Shown one piece after another: positions 23,982-33,318 of a stretch of 49,197 nucleotides of DNA. Position 1 is the first letter of the stretch. Every line of letters starts with the position of its first letter. Location of the stretch: the NCBI GenBank assembly GCA_947447265.1, contig CANFKC010000038.1:1-49197 (forward strand). Direction: 5' to 3'. The notes under the pieces are model-generated. The model saw only the letters and a program-made list of their open reading frames with translations. It did not search any database and was not told the DNA's origin. A program made the translations under genes and the position numbers. This DNA is from Chitinophagaceae bacterium. GTDB lineage: Bacteria > Bacteroidota > Bacteroidia > Chitinophagales > Chitinophagaceae.

Positions 23982-25892
23982 ATGGCATACAAATCTTTGC
24001 AGGCTTTTGTTGACGCACTGGAACAGGCCGGAGAATTAGTAAGGATCAAGACATTTGTGGACCCGGTTCTGGAGATAGCAGAAATCACCGACAGGGTTTC
24101 GAAAACACCCGATAGAAATAAGGCGCTTTTATTTGAAAATACCGGTACCGACTTCCCGCTGCTCATCAACAGCATGGGTAGCGAACGCCGCATGTGCATC
24201 GCCCTTGGCGTAAACCAACTGGACGATGTAATGCATGAAATTGAGGGCTTGTTCAAAATGCTATCGACCCCTAAAAACGGTATGCTGGAAAAACTGGCTA
24301 TGCTACCTAAGCTGGGTCAGTTCGCTTCATGGATGCCCAAGGTAATCAGTGGCCGTGGCGCCTGCCAGGAAGTAGTAATGGCTACCCCCGACCTCAGCAA
24401 GATACCGATATTAAAATGCTGGCCCGAAGATGGCGGACCTTTCATTACCTTGCCATCTATACATACCAAAGACCCTAATAACGGCATACGTAACATAGGT
24501 ATGTACCGCATGCAGGTTTTCAGTAAAGATATGACGGGTATGCATTGGCATAAACACAAAGTAAGCGCCCGCCATTACAATGAATACAAGAAATTAGGAA
24601 AACGTATGCCGGTGGCGGTTGCGCTGGGTGGCGACCCTGTTTATACCTATGCCGCTACTGCACCATTACCGGAGAATGTGGATGAGTATATGTTAGCCGG
24701 ATTTTTACGCAAAAAGAAGGTAGAGCTGGTACGCTGCATTACCCAACCGGAAATTGAGGTGCCTGCTGATGCCGATTTTATTATTGAAGGCTATGTTGAT
24801 ACTGATGAAGAGCTGATATGGGAAGGTCCGTTTGGCGACCATACGGGTTACTATTCTTTGCCTGACTGGTATCCACGCTTTCATGTTACGGCTATTACGC
24901 ACAAGAAGAATGCAATTTACTCAGCTACTATCGTGGGCATACCGCCTCAGGAAGATGCCTGGATAGGCAAGGCTACGGAGCGTATTTTCCTGGCGCCTAT
25001 CAAAATGACCATGGTTCCGGAAATTACCGATATGCACATGCCGGTTGAAGGCGTATTCCATAACCTGGTAATAGCGACTATTAATAAAGAATATGCGGGC
25101 CAGGGCCAGAAGGTGATGAATGCTATGTGGGGAGCCGGGCAAATGATGTTCAATAAAATATTGGTGCTGGCGGATGGCAAGGTGAAGATAGATGACTACA
25201 AAACGCTGGCACAATACGTTTTCAATAACATTAACCCGGTTACGGATGTTTACTTTAGCCAGGGGCCAATGGATGTGCTGGATCACAGTTGCTCTAAGTT
25301 GGGCTTTGGTGGTAAAATGTGCATTGATGGTACCCATAAATGGGATGAGGAAATAACCGAACCACTGGTGCCTTTTAAACTGGATAGCGCATTTTCAGTA
25401 AAGGACGCTATGGCTAAGTACCCTGAAATTGCCGGCATTAATGAAAAACTGGCCAAAGAATGGGGCATACCTGTGCTGTTTGTAGCGATGGAAAAGAACA
25501 GGGTTGGCCATGTGCGGGAAGTACATGAGGGCATTTGCAGCCTGCCGGGCTTCAAGGGTATAAAAATGATATTGTACGTAGAGCATACCGTTAGGGCTGA
25601 TGATATTGCCGACGTATTATGGAGGTTCTGTAATAATTTAGACCCCCGCCGCGATAACTTTTTTGGTGGCAGCGAAAGAAACATACTGGGGCTGGATGGC
25701 ACCCGTAAGAACAAAAAATTTGACAATTTTGACCGTCCGTGGCCGAATATTATAGCTGCAGACCCAAAAACTATAGAGATAGTTGACAAAAAGTGGCCTG
25801 ATTTAAACCTTGGGTTAAAAATTAATTCGCCATCTTTAAGGTATGCTACCCAACTATACAGGGGGGGTGCTGCTGTCTTAGATGGAGAATAG
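23982..25892 (+). CDS. ubiD: UbiD-family decarboxylase (menaquinone-type)
   Basis: 636 residues, longer than E. coli UbiD (~497) and typical of the Bacteroidota menaquinone-associated form. UbiD enzymes decarboxylate aromatic acids using prenylated FMN. Recognisable segments: 'DFPLLINSMGSERRMCIALG', 'HWHKHKVSARHYNEY', 'PVAVALGGDPVYTYAATAPLP', the active-site 'WEGPFGDHTGYYSLPDWYP' with catalytic Glu, and 'GQKVMNAMWGAGQMMFNKI'. No UbiX is in the window. The gene is monocistronic as far as seen. Confidence 0.92.
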   Translation: MAYKSLQAFVDALEQAGELVRIKTFVDPVLEIAEITDRVSKTPDRNKALLFENTGTDFPLLINSMGSERRMCIALGVNQLDDVMHEIEGLFKMLSTPKNGMLEKLAMLPKLGQFASWMPKVISGRGACQEVVMATPDLSKIPILKCWPEDGGPFITLPSIHTKDPNNGIRNIGMYRMQVFSKDMTGMHWHKHKVSARHYNEYKKLGKRMPVAVALGGDPVYTYAATAPLPENVDEYMLAGFLRKKKVELVRCITQPEIEVPADADFIIEGYVDTDEELIWEGPFGDHTGYYSLPDWYPRFHVTAITHKKNAIYSATIVGIPPQEDAWIGKATERIFLAPIKMTMVPEITDMHMPVEGVFHNLVIATINKEYAGQGQKVMNAMWGAGQMMFNKILVLADGKVKIDDYKTLAQYVFNNINPVTDVYFSQGPMDVLDHSCSKLGFGGKMCIDGTHKWDEEITEPLVPFKLDSAFSVKDAMAKYPEIAGINEKLAKEWGIPVLFVAMEKNRVGHVREVHEGICSLPGFKGIKMILYVEHTVRADDIADVLWRFCNNLDPRRDNFFGGSERNILGLDGTRKNKKFDNFDRPWPNIIAADPKTIEIVDKKWPDLNLGLKINSPSLRYATQLYRGGAAVLDGE

Positions 25893-25950
25893 GGAGTTGT
25901 GATAAAAAATCACAAGCCCCTGCCATGTAGGAATTGATGATTTTTTTACA

Positions 25951-25958
25951 TAACTTTG
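25951..25958 (+). promoter_or_regulatory. Bacteroidetes -7 box (TAACTTTG)
   Basis: Perfect TAnnTTTG in the gap after ubiD, 27 nt before the ATG at 25986; indicates the small exported protein has its own promoter. Confidence 0.55.
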
Positions 25959-25985
25959 TTTAACTTTAATTAAAACAATAAGGTG

Positions 25986-26357
25986 ATGAAACGTATTTTA
26001 ATTGCTTGTTTATTACTTACAGCCGCTGGTTCATTCCAGAAGGCTCATGCGCAGTCTGCGGTATCTGCATCAGTTTTCACAGCCCAGATCAACACATTAG
26101 ATTCTTTAATTTCGGTTGGTGATATAGCTAATGCAACAGTAAGGTGGAATTTTATTCACGACCTAATGATTAATGAGCTTGGCGCTACCAAAGCAAACAT
26201 CGCATCAGCTTCTACTTCAACGGCAGCATCGGCGGCGCTTGCGGTTAATACCAACCAATATACTATTTACAATCAGGTTTGGGCGTTGAAACCAAATCTT
26301 GCGGCAAACCGCGTAGCCCTGCATGCTGCATTGGTTAGCTTTGCCGGAACGTTATAA
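25986..26357 (+). CDS. Small exported protein, unknown function
   Basis: 123 residues from ATG 25986 (a GTG at 25983 is the alternative). A signal peptide (MKRILIACLLLTAAGSFQKAHAQ) precedes an Ala/Ser/Thr-rich, mostly helical mature part with 'TAQINTLDSLISVGDIANATVRWNF' in its first half (given here only as a landmark near residues 33-57). Low complexity 'SASTSTAASAALA' lies near the middle. Own promoter upstream and terminator at 26381-26405. No family recognised. Confidence 0.75.
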   Translation: MKRILIACLLLTAAGSFQKAHAQSAVSASVFTAQINTLDSLISVGDIANATVRWNFIHDLMINELGATKANIASASTSTAASAALAVNTNQYTIYNQVWALKPNLAANRVALHAALVSFAGTL

Positions 26358-26380
26358 ATTGATAAAATTATTTTTACAGA

Positions 26381-26405
26381 AGTCCCGAAATAAACGCTCG
26401 GGACT
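26381..26405. terminator. Intrinsic terminator after small exported protein
   Basis: 8-bp stem (AGTCCCGA / TCGGGACT) with 9-nt loop followed by a T-rich tract (TTTGTTATTTTT). Confidence 0.82.
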
Positions 26406-26455
26406 TTTGTTATTTTTAGCCTGTTGTAATTCACTGTTTGTAACAAATCAAGACC

Positions 26456-26875
26456 ATGCATAAAAGAGTAACGAACCTTGGCGGTATTTTTGTAAAATGC
26501 GATAACCCTGCTGCGACCCGCGAATGGTACGCAAAACACCTTGGCTTTAGTAATAGCCAGTATGGCACCACATTTGAATGGCGGCACATTGATGCACCCG
26601 AAAAAAAAGGTTACAATGTTTGGAGCACGTTCCCGAAAGACACAAAGTATTTTGAACCAAGCAGTAAAGATTTTATGCTGAATCTGCAGGTGGAAAACCT
26701 GGAGTGGTTGCTGGGCGAACTTAAAAATGAAGGCATAGAACAAATTGGTGAAATGCAGGTGCATGAGTACGGTAAATTCGCTTACATAATTGACCCTGAC
26801 GGCAATAAGATAGAGTTGTTTGAGCCGCTTGAGGAAGAGCACGACAAAATGGTGGAAAGTACCGAAGTCAAGTAG
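26456..26875 (+). CDS. VOC superfamily protein (glyoxalase-like)
   Basis: 139 residues from ATG 26456. A single VOC (glyoxalase/bleomycin-resistance) fold: 'GGIFVKCDNPAATREWYAKHLGF' near residues 9-31, 'KDFMLNLQVENL', 'EYGKFAYIIDPDGNKIELFEP' near 103-123. The final 'DPDGNKIELFEP' contains the usual metal-ligand Glu. Such proteins are metal-dependent lyases, isomerases, dioxygenases or resistance proteins; the substrate cannot be told from sequence. It stands alone between a terminator and a repeat-containing gap. Confidence 0.88.
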   Translation: MHKRVTNLGGIFVKCDNPAATREWYAKHLGFSNSQYGTTFEWRHIDAPEKKGYNVWSTFPKDTKYFEPSSKDFMLNLQVENLEWLLGELKNEGIEQIGEMQVHEYGKFAYIIDPDGNKIELFEPLEEEHDKMVESTEVK

Positions 26876-27032
26876 GGACTTTCGGGGCAATGCCATTAAA
26901 AGATCGTGCAAAGCGCAATTAAGATCTGATTCAGGATTTAAGAGGCGCAACAAAAACGCTGCGACATTCCTAAGTCAACGACATTCGACGCTCCGGCACA
27001 TTCCAATACATTTAGGAAACATATTTATAGTA

Positions 27033-27089
27033 CGAAGCAACCTCACAACAACGTTGTTATAATAACACGCGGCATGTGAGGTTGCTTCG
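27033..27089. repeat. Inverted repeat with 15-bp arms
   Basis: Arms CGAAGCAACCTCACA (27033-27047) and TGTGAGGTTGCTTCG (27075-27089) with a 27-nt centre that itself contains the palindrome ACAACGTTGT. It lies 20 bp beyond the stop of the minus-strand receptor gene, so it could act as a terminator, but its size and inner palindrome fit a dispersed repeat. The rest of 26876-27109 shows no gene. Confidence 0.7.
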
Positions 27090-27109
27090 CGAAGCGTGCA
27101 ATGTATAGT

Positions 27110-29296
27110 TTACAGTCTGTTTACTTCTTCTGGGCTTTTGCTGTCGTGCGTGGAATTGTTTGCTGCTTTGGTACCGAAATTCCAGCTGACTGATAGTGTA
27201 GCAATGCGGCTATTGGGTCTTAATTGGCTGTTACTATACAGACCGGGTTGTGTACTTTCATAAGCATTCCTGTATATGTAGAATGGGTCGTCAACGGCCA
27301 GCTTTACAGTTAATGTTTCGTGCCACCATTTACGCGAAGCACCAAAATTCATAAACATATTCTGCAGGTCTTTGGTCACCGGCGAGCTTACCGTATTACT
27401 GTTGTAATTAAGCCAGCAATCCACCATCCATTTACCCAATGTAAATTGGTTATTCATCCATATTCCTATGCCAGGCCCGGCATTAGTTACCGCGTCGCTC
27501 CCGACAAGGCCGGAATAGGTGCTATAACTAGCCTGTGTGTTTACCATGAGGTCCCACCACTTGCGTGGTTTGCCATTATAGCTTAAAACAAGGGACGCCA
27601 TTTTGGTAGTACCAAAATTCACTGGTATGCCATAAGTAGTTTGTGTGCCGGCATCAGGCACTACTATATTGCTGAGGTTATCGGTAACCAAAGTATAATT
27701 AAGCGAAGTAGTAAACTTGCCTTTGTATACGTGCTTCAGCTCAGCATTGTGGCTATACTGTGGCAGTAAACCAGGATTGCCCCGCTGGTAGGTATTGTAG
27801 AAGGTATAGTAGTTAAATGGATTCAGCATACTGTAGTGCGGACGTTCTACGCGGCGGCCATAGTTCAACTCAAAGCTGTTATTTTCGTTCTTTGTATAGC
27901 TCAGATAAGCTGTAGGAAAAAGTGCGGGCATTTCGCGGTGAAAGCCTTCGGCTGTAGCCTGCTGCAGGCCTGTTATCTGCGCCAATTCACCCCTGAGGCC
28001 TACCTGTCCTTCCCACTTGCCTGATGCGCCTATTTTACGGGTGGCATTCACATACAAGGCGCTTATATTTTCGTTATAGAGAAAGTGGTTCGTACGGGTG
28101 TTATCGTATATCCAGTTGCCGTTGGTATAAGTATCGTACAATCCTGAATTATCAACCTGCACATGGCTCAGTTTCGCGCCGCTCTCTATCTTCATGCCGC
28201 TGGCAAGCGTAAGGGAATGATCTGCTTTTGCACTCCATATCTGAATGTTTATGGGTAGCTTGCTGCGCAGTGTAAGCTGGTCGGGCTGCGGTATACCGCC
28301 TTGCGTTGCTTCAGTACTGAGGTATTGGTCCATTATACGGGTAAAGACCAGGTAGTCAAGGTTTATATTCAGTTCAGATGTTTTGCTGAAGCTATGTTTC
28401 AGGTACGCATTTATTCCGCCATTCCTGCGCAGCGACGACTCGTCAGTACTTCGCGTCATCATAGTCAAACCGCCGACTGCATCATTATTGGTGGTGTTAA
28501 TTGTGCTGTGCATTCTGTTAGCGTAGTAGGCGCCTGTTACCCCTATGCCTATCGTTGTATTCGTGTCGTAATAATAGTCGGCACCCATGCGCACGTTCCA
28601 TTTTTCAAACTTTTCAAGCGGCGTTGCCTTCATTGCTGATGTGCTGAGCGCACCACCTGCCGCGTCGGTGAATCTGAAGTCATTTTTCCAATCTACCGTA
28701 CCCTTTGCATCCTGGTAATTTATGCTGCCATACACGTTCAGTTTATTAATGCGGTAGTTGAGCAACAGGGTAGTAAAAGATCCGTAAATTTTACTAAAGG
28801 TGTGTGCGGTAGTAGCTATGCCATTAAAACCCTGTTTCTTTATTTTCCGCATTTTTATGTTTACTATACCTGCATTCCCTTCCGCATCGTAATGGGCTGA
28901 TGGCTGTGTTATCAACTCGACCTGTGCCACATCTTCTGCTGTAATGCTTTGCAAGTAGTTCTTCAGGTCGTCGCCGCTCAAATACGTTTGCCGGCCATCA
29001 ATAGTAACCAGTACGCCCTGCTTGCCCGACATGGAAATATTACCCTGCCCATCAACACTTATGCCGGGCAATTTGCGCAGCAGGTCAATCAGGTTTTTAC
29101 CGGTATTGCCAGCCATTGACTGTACATTTATTATGGTTTTTCCGGGGGCTGTTTCTAACGCATTTTTTTGTGCCTTAACACTTACCTCATTCAGCGCATG
29201 CACTTTGCTTGCAGTGTCCGCTTTCGGGGCTTCCTGCGCAGTAGCCGCACTTGCAGCAACAAAAATGAAACAAGCGGTGTTTAAGAAAATTCGCAT
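27110..29296 (-). CDS. Outer-membrane beta-barrel receptor (TonB-receptor-like, OMP_b-brl_3 type)
   Basis: 728 residues from ATG 29296. Signal peptide (MRIFLNTACFIFVAASAATA), then a plug domain (about 33-155): 'LNEVSVKAQKNALETAPGKT', 'LIDLLRKLPGISVDGQGNI', 'GVLVTIDGRQTYLSGDDL', 'VELITQPSAHYDAEGNAGIV'. The rest is a barrel of the outer-membrane beta-barrel protein family with 'LNPFNYYTFYNTYQRGNPGLLPQ', typical of the group. Unlike many relatives it lacks an N-terminal carboxypeptidase-regulatory-like domain. It probably passes a small nutrient or acts as a receptor; no SusD partner or ECF regulator adjoins it. Confidence 0.9.
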   Translation of the reverse strand: MRIFLNTACFIFVAASAATAQEAPKADTASKVHALNEVSVKAQKNALETAPGKTIINVQSMAGNTGKNLIDLLRKLPGISVDGQGNISMSGKQGVLVTIDGRQTYLSGDDLKNYLQSITAEDVAQVELITQPSAHYDAEGNAGIVNIKMRKIKKQGFNGIATTAHTFSKIYGSFTTLLLNYRINKLNVYGSINYQDAKGTVDWKNDFRFTDAAGGALSTSAMKATPLEKFEKWNVRMGADYYYDTNTTIGIGVTGAYYANRMHSTINTTNNDAVGGLTMMTRSTDESSLRRNGGINAYLKHSFSKTSELNINLDYLVFTRIMDQYLSTEATQGGIPQPDQLTLRSKLPINIQIWSAKADHSLTLASGMKIESGAKLSHVQVDNSGLYDTYTNGNWIYDNTRTNHFLYNENISALYVNATRKIGASGKWEGQVGLRGELAQITGLQQATAEGFHREMPALFPTAYLSYTKNENNSFELNYGRRVERPHYSMLNPFNYYTFYNTYQRGNPGLLPQYSHNAELKHVYKGKFTTSLNYTLVTDNLSNIVVPDAGTQTTYGIPVNFGTTKMASLVLSYNGKPRKWWDLMVNTQASYSTYSGLVGSDAVTNAGPGIGIWMNNQFTLGKWMVDCWLNYNSNTVSSPVTKDLQNMFMNFGASRKWWHETLTVKLAVDDPFYIYRNAYESTQPGLYSNSQLRPNSRIATLSVSWNFGTKAANNSTHDSKSPEEVNRL

Positions 29297-29540
29297 TATA
29301 CAACTGTATTTAGATATGGCACGAAGGTATTGAGCTTGTAATCTTATGATCGTTAATTATGGTTAATCCCCAACCTTAGTAGTTGATACTGGGACGTTTA
29401 TGCGCAATTCGTCATATTATCACTGCCATTGTTTTAAATTTGTTTTTATTCAAGAATTTATCCCTTCAAATTTGAATGCTTATCGCAGTTTTAGTATTTT
29501 TACTAGGCACCGCTTCAACTTTTGCTAAAATATACCTGTC

Positions 29541-31175
29541 ATGGAAAAAGACTCAAACCATAGCTTCATCGATGAGCGGATAGGTGCCATTTACGAAGTA
29601 AAAACTCCCTGTTCCACTATAGGTAATGATCTCAACGGGCTGCTTGAAATTGCCCTGCAATTATCTGGACTGCCACTAGCGTCTATTTCTTTTTTTACCG
29701 ACGAAGGGCTTATACACCAAAGTAAAATTGGCTTTGATGTTACGCATACCTCCGGCGAAATGTCGTTCCTCCTTAAGCACCTTACTGCTGACGGCTGCGC
29801 TACTTTCAACAATATTTTAAATGACGAGCAATGGCAGAATGTGCAGCTTACAGATGATGCACATGCTATTTCGTTTTTTACCTGTGCGGCCATACAAAAT
29901 ATGGATGGTGCGGTAATAGGCTTTATGAGCCTGATGGATACGGCTCCGGGTAGCGGAGGCAACTTCAATTACCTGAAAAAACTGGCCTGCCAGGCTTCCG
30001 CATTGGTAAGCCTGAGCTATAGCCAGCTGGCCAAATCCGATGCCCAAACAAATGGCATTTTCCAGGCTAGCGGCGATATGAAAGCTTTTTATGAAAACAT
30101 ACTTAACAAACTACCTACCGATATAGCAGTTTTCGACCCGAACCACAAATACCTTTTCGTGAATCCGGGTGCCATTAGCGATGAAGACCTGCGTAAGTTC
30201 ATCATTGGCAAAGATGATTTTGAGTATGCCGCTTACCGCAACCGCAGTGTAGATGTGGCCCAGAGAAGAAGAGAGCGCTTTTTGCTTGCAGCAAATTCAA
30301 ACGTGGAAATAAAATGGGAAGATACACTGAACGACCCTGATGGTGTGCCCATTACCCACTTAAGAAGGCTGTTCCCGGTTAGGAATGAGAATGGGGAACT
30401 GCTCATGGTTATTGGTTATGGCATTGATATAACCGAACGAAAAATAATGGAGAATAAGCAGGCTGTGCTGGTGAAACAACTTTCAGTGCAGAATACCCAG
30501 CTTACTGACTTTTGCAATATTGTTTCGCATAACCTGCGGGCACCATTGGTAAACATGTCAATGCTTGTGCAGTATATCGAAGAAAGCGAAGACGATACTG
30601 ACCGCATGGAATTGATTAAGATGCTGAAACCTGTTGTAGAAAACCTGCACGGCACCTTCGGCGAATTGGTTGAATCAATACAAATAAAACAGGACCATGA
30701 GGTGCAGTCAGAAAAAATAAAGCTGACAGATTATGTAGAGCGCACCCTTAAGGAATTGAAATTTGAGGCCAACAAATCGCAGGCGGAATTCGAGATAGAT
30801 TTCAATGAAGCGCCTGTAATACTATTTCCTTCAAAATACATATTCAGCATTATTCACAACCTGCTCAGTAATGCATTGAAATACAGGGCGCCGGAAAGAA
30901 AACCTTTAATAAGAATAGCTACGAAAAAAGAAAATGATAGTGTAATATTGTCGGTAAGCGATAACGGCCTTGGAATAGACCTTGAAAAGCATGGCAAAAG
31001 CTTTTTTAAAATAGGTAAGGTATTTCATAAGAACCCAAATGCGAAGGGTTTTGGTTTGTTCATGACCAAAACACAAGTAGAAGCAATGGGTGGTACTATA
31101 TGGGTGGAAAGTAAACCCAATGAGGGGTCTACTTTCTTTATTGAATTCAAAAACCAGAAACTCCAGTCATTATGA
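29541..31175 (+). CDS. Sensor histidine kinase with GAF and PAS domains
   Basis: 544 residues from ATG 29541, without signal peptide or membrane helices, so a cytoplasmic sensor. Domains in order: GAF (about 20-165; 'LPLASISFFTDEGLIHQSKIG'-type opening), PAS with PAC (about 180-305; 'LPTDIAVFDPNHKYLFVNPG', 'MVIGYGIDITERK'), HisKA-like dimerisation helix with the phospho-acceptor His330 in 'IVSHNLRAPL', and HATPase (about 420-540; N box 'IIHNLLSNALKYR', G1 'VSDNGLGIDL', G2 'KGFGLFMTK'). Its stop overlaps the start of the response regulator by 4 nt, so they form a two-component pair. The signal is unknown. Confidence 0.93.
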   Translation: MEKDSNHSFIDERIGAIYEVKTPCSTIGNDLNGLLEIALQLSGLPLASISFFTDEGLIHQSKIGFDVTHTSGEMSFLLKHLTADGCATFNNILNDEQWQNVQLTDDAHAISFFTCAAIQNMDGAVIGFMSLMDTAPGSGGNFNYLKKLACQASALVSLSYSQLAKSDAQTNGIFQASGDMKAFYENILNKLPTDIAVFDPNHKYLFVNPGAISDEDLRKFIIGKDDFEYAAYRNRSVDVAQRRRERFLLAANSNVEIKWEDTLNDPDGVPITHLRRLFPVRNENGELLMVIGYGIDITERKIMENKQAVLVKQLSVQNTQLTDFCNIVSHNLRAPLVNMSMLVQYIEESEDDTDRMELIKMLKPVVENLHGTFGELVESIQIKQDHEVQSEKIKLTDYVERTLKELKFEANKSQAEFEIDFNEAPVILFPSKYIFSIIHNLLSNALKYRAPERKPLIRIATKKENDSVILSVSDNGLGIDLEKHGKSFFKIGKVFHKNPNAKGFGLFMTKTQVEAMGGTIWVESKPNEGSTFFIEFKNQKLQSL

Positions 31176-31561
31176 AAAGCATTTTTCTTGTTGACGATGA
31201 TAAAATATTGGTCTATCTGACGATGAGAACTATAAAATCGGCTACGACAGAAACAACGTTCAAAGATTTTGGAAATGGCCTTGATGCAATCGATTACCTG
31301 AAGTCGATTGCCGATAATACCGAGTTGCTGCCGGATATTATTTTGCTGGACCTCAGCATGCCAATAATGGATGGCTGGGAATTTCTGGAAGAGTACACAA
31401 AGCTGGAGCCGCACATACAGAAAAAAAATAAGCTATACATTTTCTCCTCCTCCATTTCTCCGCACGATATTGAACGCGCCAAAAGCATAGACCTGGTATC
31501 AGACTTTATAATAAAGCCACTAAAAATGGACAAAATTATGGAGATGGTGAACTTTTGCTAG
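31172..31561 (+). CDS. CheY-like response regulator (receiver domain only)
   Basis: 129 residues, starting in an ATGA overlap with the kinase gene. A stand-alone receiver: acidic pocket Asp8-Asp9-Asp10 ('LVDDD'), phospho-acceptor Asp60 in 'IILLDLSMPIMDGWE', switch Ser in 'FSSS' (about 91-94) and Lys115 in 'FIIKPL'. No output domain, so it acts by protein contact or in a phosphorelay. Confidence 0.95.
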   Translation: MKSIFLVDDDKILVYLTMRTIKSATTETTFKDFGNGLDAIDYLKSIADNTELLPDIILLDLSMPIMDGWEFLEEYTKLEPHIQKKNKLYIFSSSISPHDIERAKSIDLVSDFIIKPLKMDKIMEMVNFC

Positions 31562-31831
31562 GGCTTTCTATTAACTGGCTGTGAATAATTTATTTTTAAT
31601 TTGATTTATATTTCATTTTCAATGAAAATGGCAGGGTTTTTGTGTTAAATATTTTAACATAAAACTGATTTATGAAATTATATCCCTGGTTTGTGACGGG
31701 GCTCCTGATGTACCAATAATTCTGCGAACGGCAGAAACGAAGCTGGTATTGCCCTCTCAAATATCACACAAAATATATGTACCTTTATGCCCGGTTACAT
31801 ACAAAAACAACCGTCGCCCTAAACTGAAGCT

Positions 31832-33226
31832 ATGTGCCTTAAGAAGTCTTTATTCACTTTTGTTCTGCTTATTGGTTGTTTTGCGGGCGCATTGGCTCAA
31901 AGCTGTGATACTGTTTTTCTCGCCGATTCTTTCCGGGTATGCAGGGGCGATGATATTCCCCTGAAAGCAATTGTAAAGGGCTCGATACCTGTTGACAGTG
32001 TTTCCTGGATACCTACTACCGGAATCTCTGACCCGCATTCGCTTACACCTACCCTGCATGCTACCATACCAGGCTATTACAAATGTATTGTTATGAGCCC
32101 CGGCTTTGCTAACCTCGTTGTGAATGGCGACTTCAGTGCGGGTAATACCGGCTTTACAAGTGAATATACCTATGGCGGGCTTACTCCGTGCGCTATTTGC
32201 CCGGAAGGGAATTATACCGTTGGCAACAACCCGGCATCAGTTTATAGCGGTGCAGCATCTTTTGGCGACCATACTACGGGCACCGGAGGCTTTTTACTTG
32301 CTAACGGAGCAATGACGGCTAATACTGCCTTCTGGAAGGAAACTGTGACCGTGAAGCCATTTACCAGTTACAGGATAGACGGTTGGTATGCCTCATGGAA
32401 TAATGATGCAGGGTCTTTACCTCCACCTATTATTAAGTTTGTTGTTGATGGCACCAGTGTTGGGCTCGATACCAATTTCGGCACCGTGGGTGTGTGGAAG
32501 TATTTCACTTTTGTCTGGACAAGCGGCAGCAGCACAACGGCCAATCTATCGCTTATAGACTGGAACCGTTTTGCGACCGGCAATGACTTTGGAGTAGATG
32601 ACCTTACCTTTCGGGAAAAGGATGCCTGTGCGGATACTGACAGTGTGCTGATATCTTTCATCCCATCGCCAACCATTGATGCGGGCCCAGACCGCCGCGT
32701 ACTGCAGGGCGATACTATTTGCATAAATGCCACCGGCACGCTTATTGATTTGCTGGCCTGGACCCCTAACCCGGCACTCAGCTGCGATATCTGCCTCAAC
32801 CCTACCATTACTTCGTCAAAATCTGACAGCTATATTATTACTGTTACCGCCACCACGGGCTGCAAAGCAAGAGATACCGTTAATGTTACCGTATTTTGCG
32901 ATGGCAGCAGGGTGTTCATACCCAATTCATTTTCGCCAAATGGAGATGGGGAAAATGATATTTTCTACCCCAGGGGCAAGGGAGTAGGCATGCTAAAGTC
33001 GTTAATCATTTTTAATCGCCAGGGGCAAAAAGTTTTTGAGCGCAGCAATATAGAGCTCAATGATATTACCGCTGGCTGGAATGGCAATTACAAGGGCGTA
33101 ACCCTGCCTTCGGATGCGGTGAACGGCAAACTGTTGCGGTCAGAAGTGTTTGTTTATGTTATAGAAGCGGAATGCGCTTCGGGCAGCCCTGTGATCATTA
33201 AGGGCGACGTTACGCTTTTCCGATAA
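31832..33226 (+). CDS. T9SS type-B sorted surface protein (gliding-motility-type C-terminal domain)
   Basis: 464 residues from ATG 31832. Signal peptide (MCLKKSLFTFVLLIGCFAGALA). The middle has an Ig/PKD-like segment ('IPVDSVSWIPTTGISD', 'TPTLHATIPGYYKCIV') and, around residues 90-260, a jelly-roll-like part ('NLVVNGDFSAGNTGF', 'GVWKYFTFVWTSGSS', 'FGVDDLTFRE') resembling carbohydrate-binding modules. The last ~95 residues are a CHU_C/type-B sorting domain: 'VFIPNSFSPNGDGENDIF', 'IIFNRQGQKVFERSN', 'GWNGNYKG', ending in 'IKGDVTLFR'. It should be exported by T9SS and exposed or released. Apart from a weak TACCTTTA box near 31780, the 270-bp gap before it shows nothing. Confidence 0.9.
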   Translation: MCLKKSLFTFVLLIGCFAGALAQSCDTVFLADSFRVCRGDDIPLKAIVKGSIPVDSVSWIPTTGISDPHSLTPTLHATIPGYYKCIVMSPGFANLVVNGDFSAGNTGFTSEYTYGGLTPCAICPEGNYTVGNNPASVYSGAASFGDHTTGTGGFLLANGAMTANTAFWKETVTVKPFTSYRIDGWYASWNNDAGSLPPPIIKFVVDGTSVGLDTNFGTVGVWKYFTFVWTSGSSTTANLSLIDWNRFATGNDFGVDDLTFREKDACADTDSVLISFIPSPTIDAGPDRRVLQGDTICINATGTLIDLLAWTPNPALSCDICLNPTITSSKSDSYIITVTATTGCKARDTVNVTVFCDGSRVFIPNSFSPNGDGENDIFYPRGKGVGMLKSLIIFNRQGQKVFERSNIELNDITAGWNGNYKGVTLPSDAVNGKLLRSEVFVYVIEAECASGSPVIIKGDVTLFR

Positions 33227-33318
33227 TGGTGATACTCATCAGTCCATCATAAAAACGAACCTTTGTAAGTGTTTCGCGACAAATATTGGAGTAACTTGTA
33301 AGGGCATATTGATGTATA

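Noticed and set aside
31672-31719. 15-codon frame starting MKLYPWFVTG
   Set aside because: Too short, with no ribosome site and nothing to distinguish it from chance.
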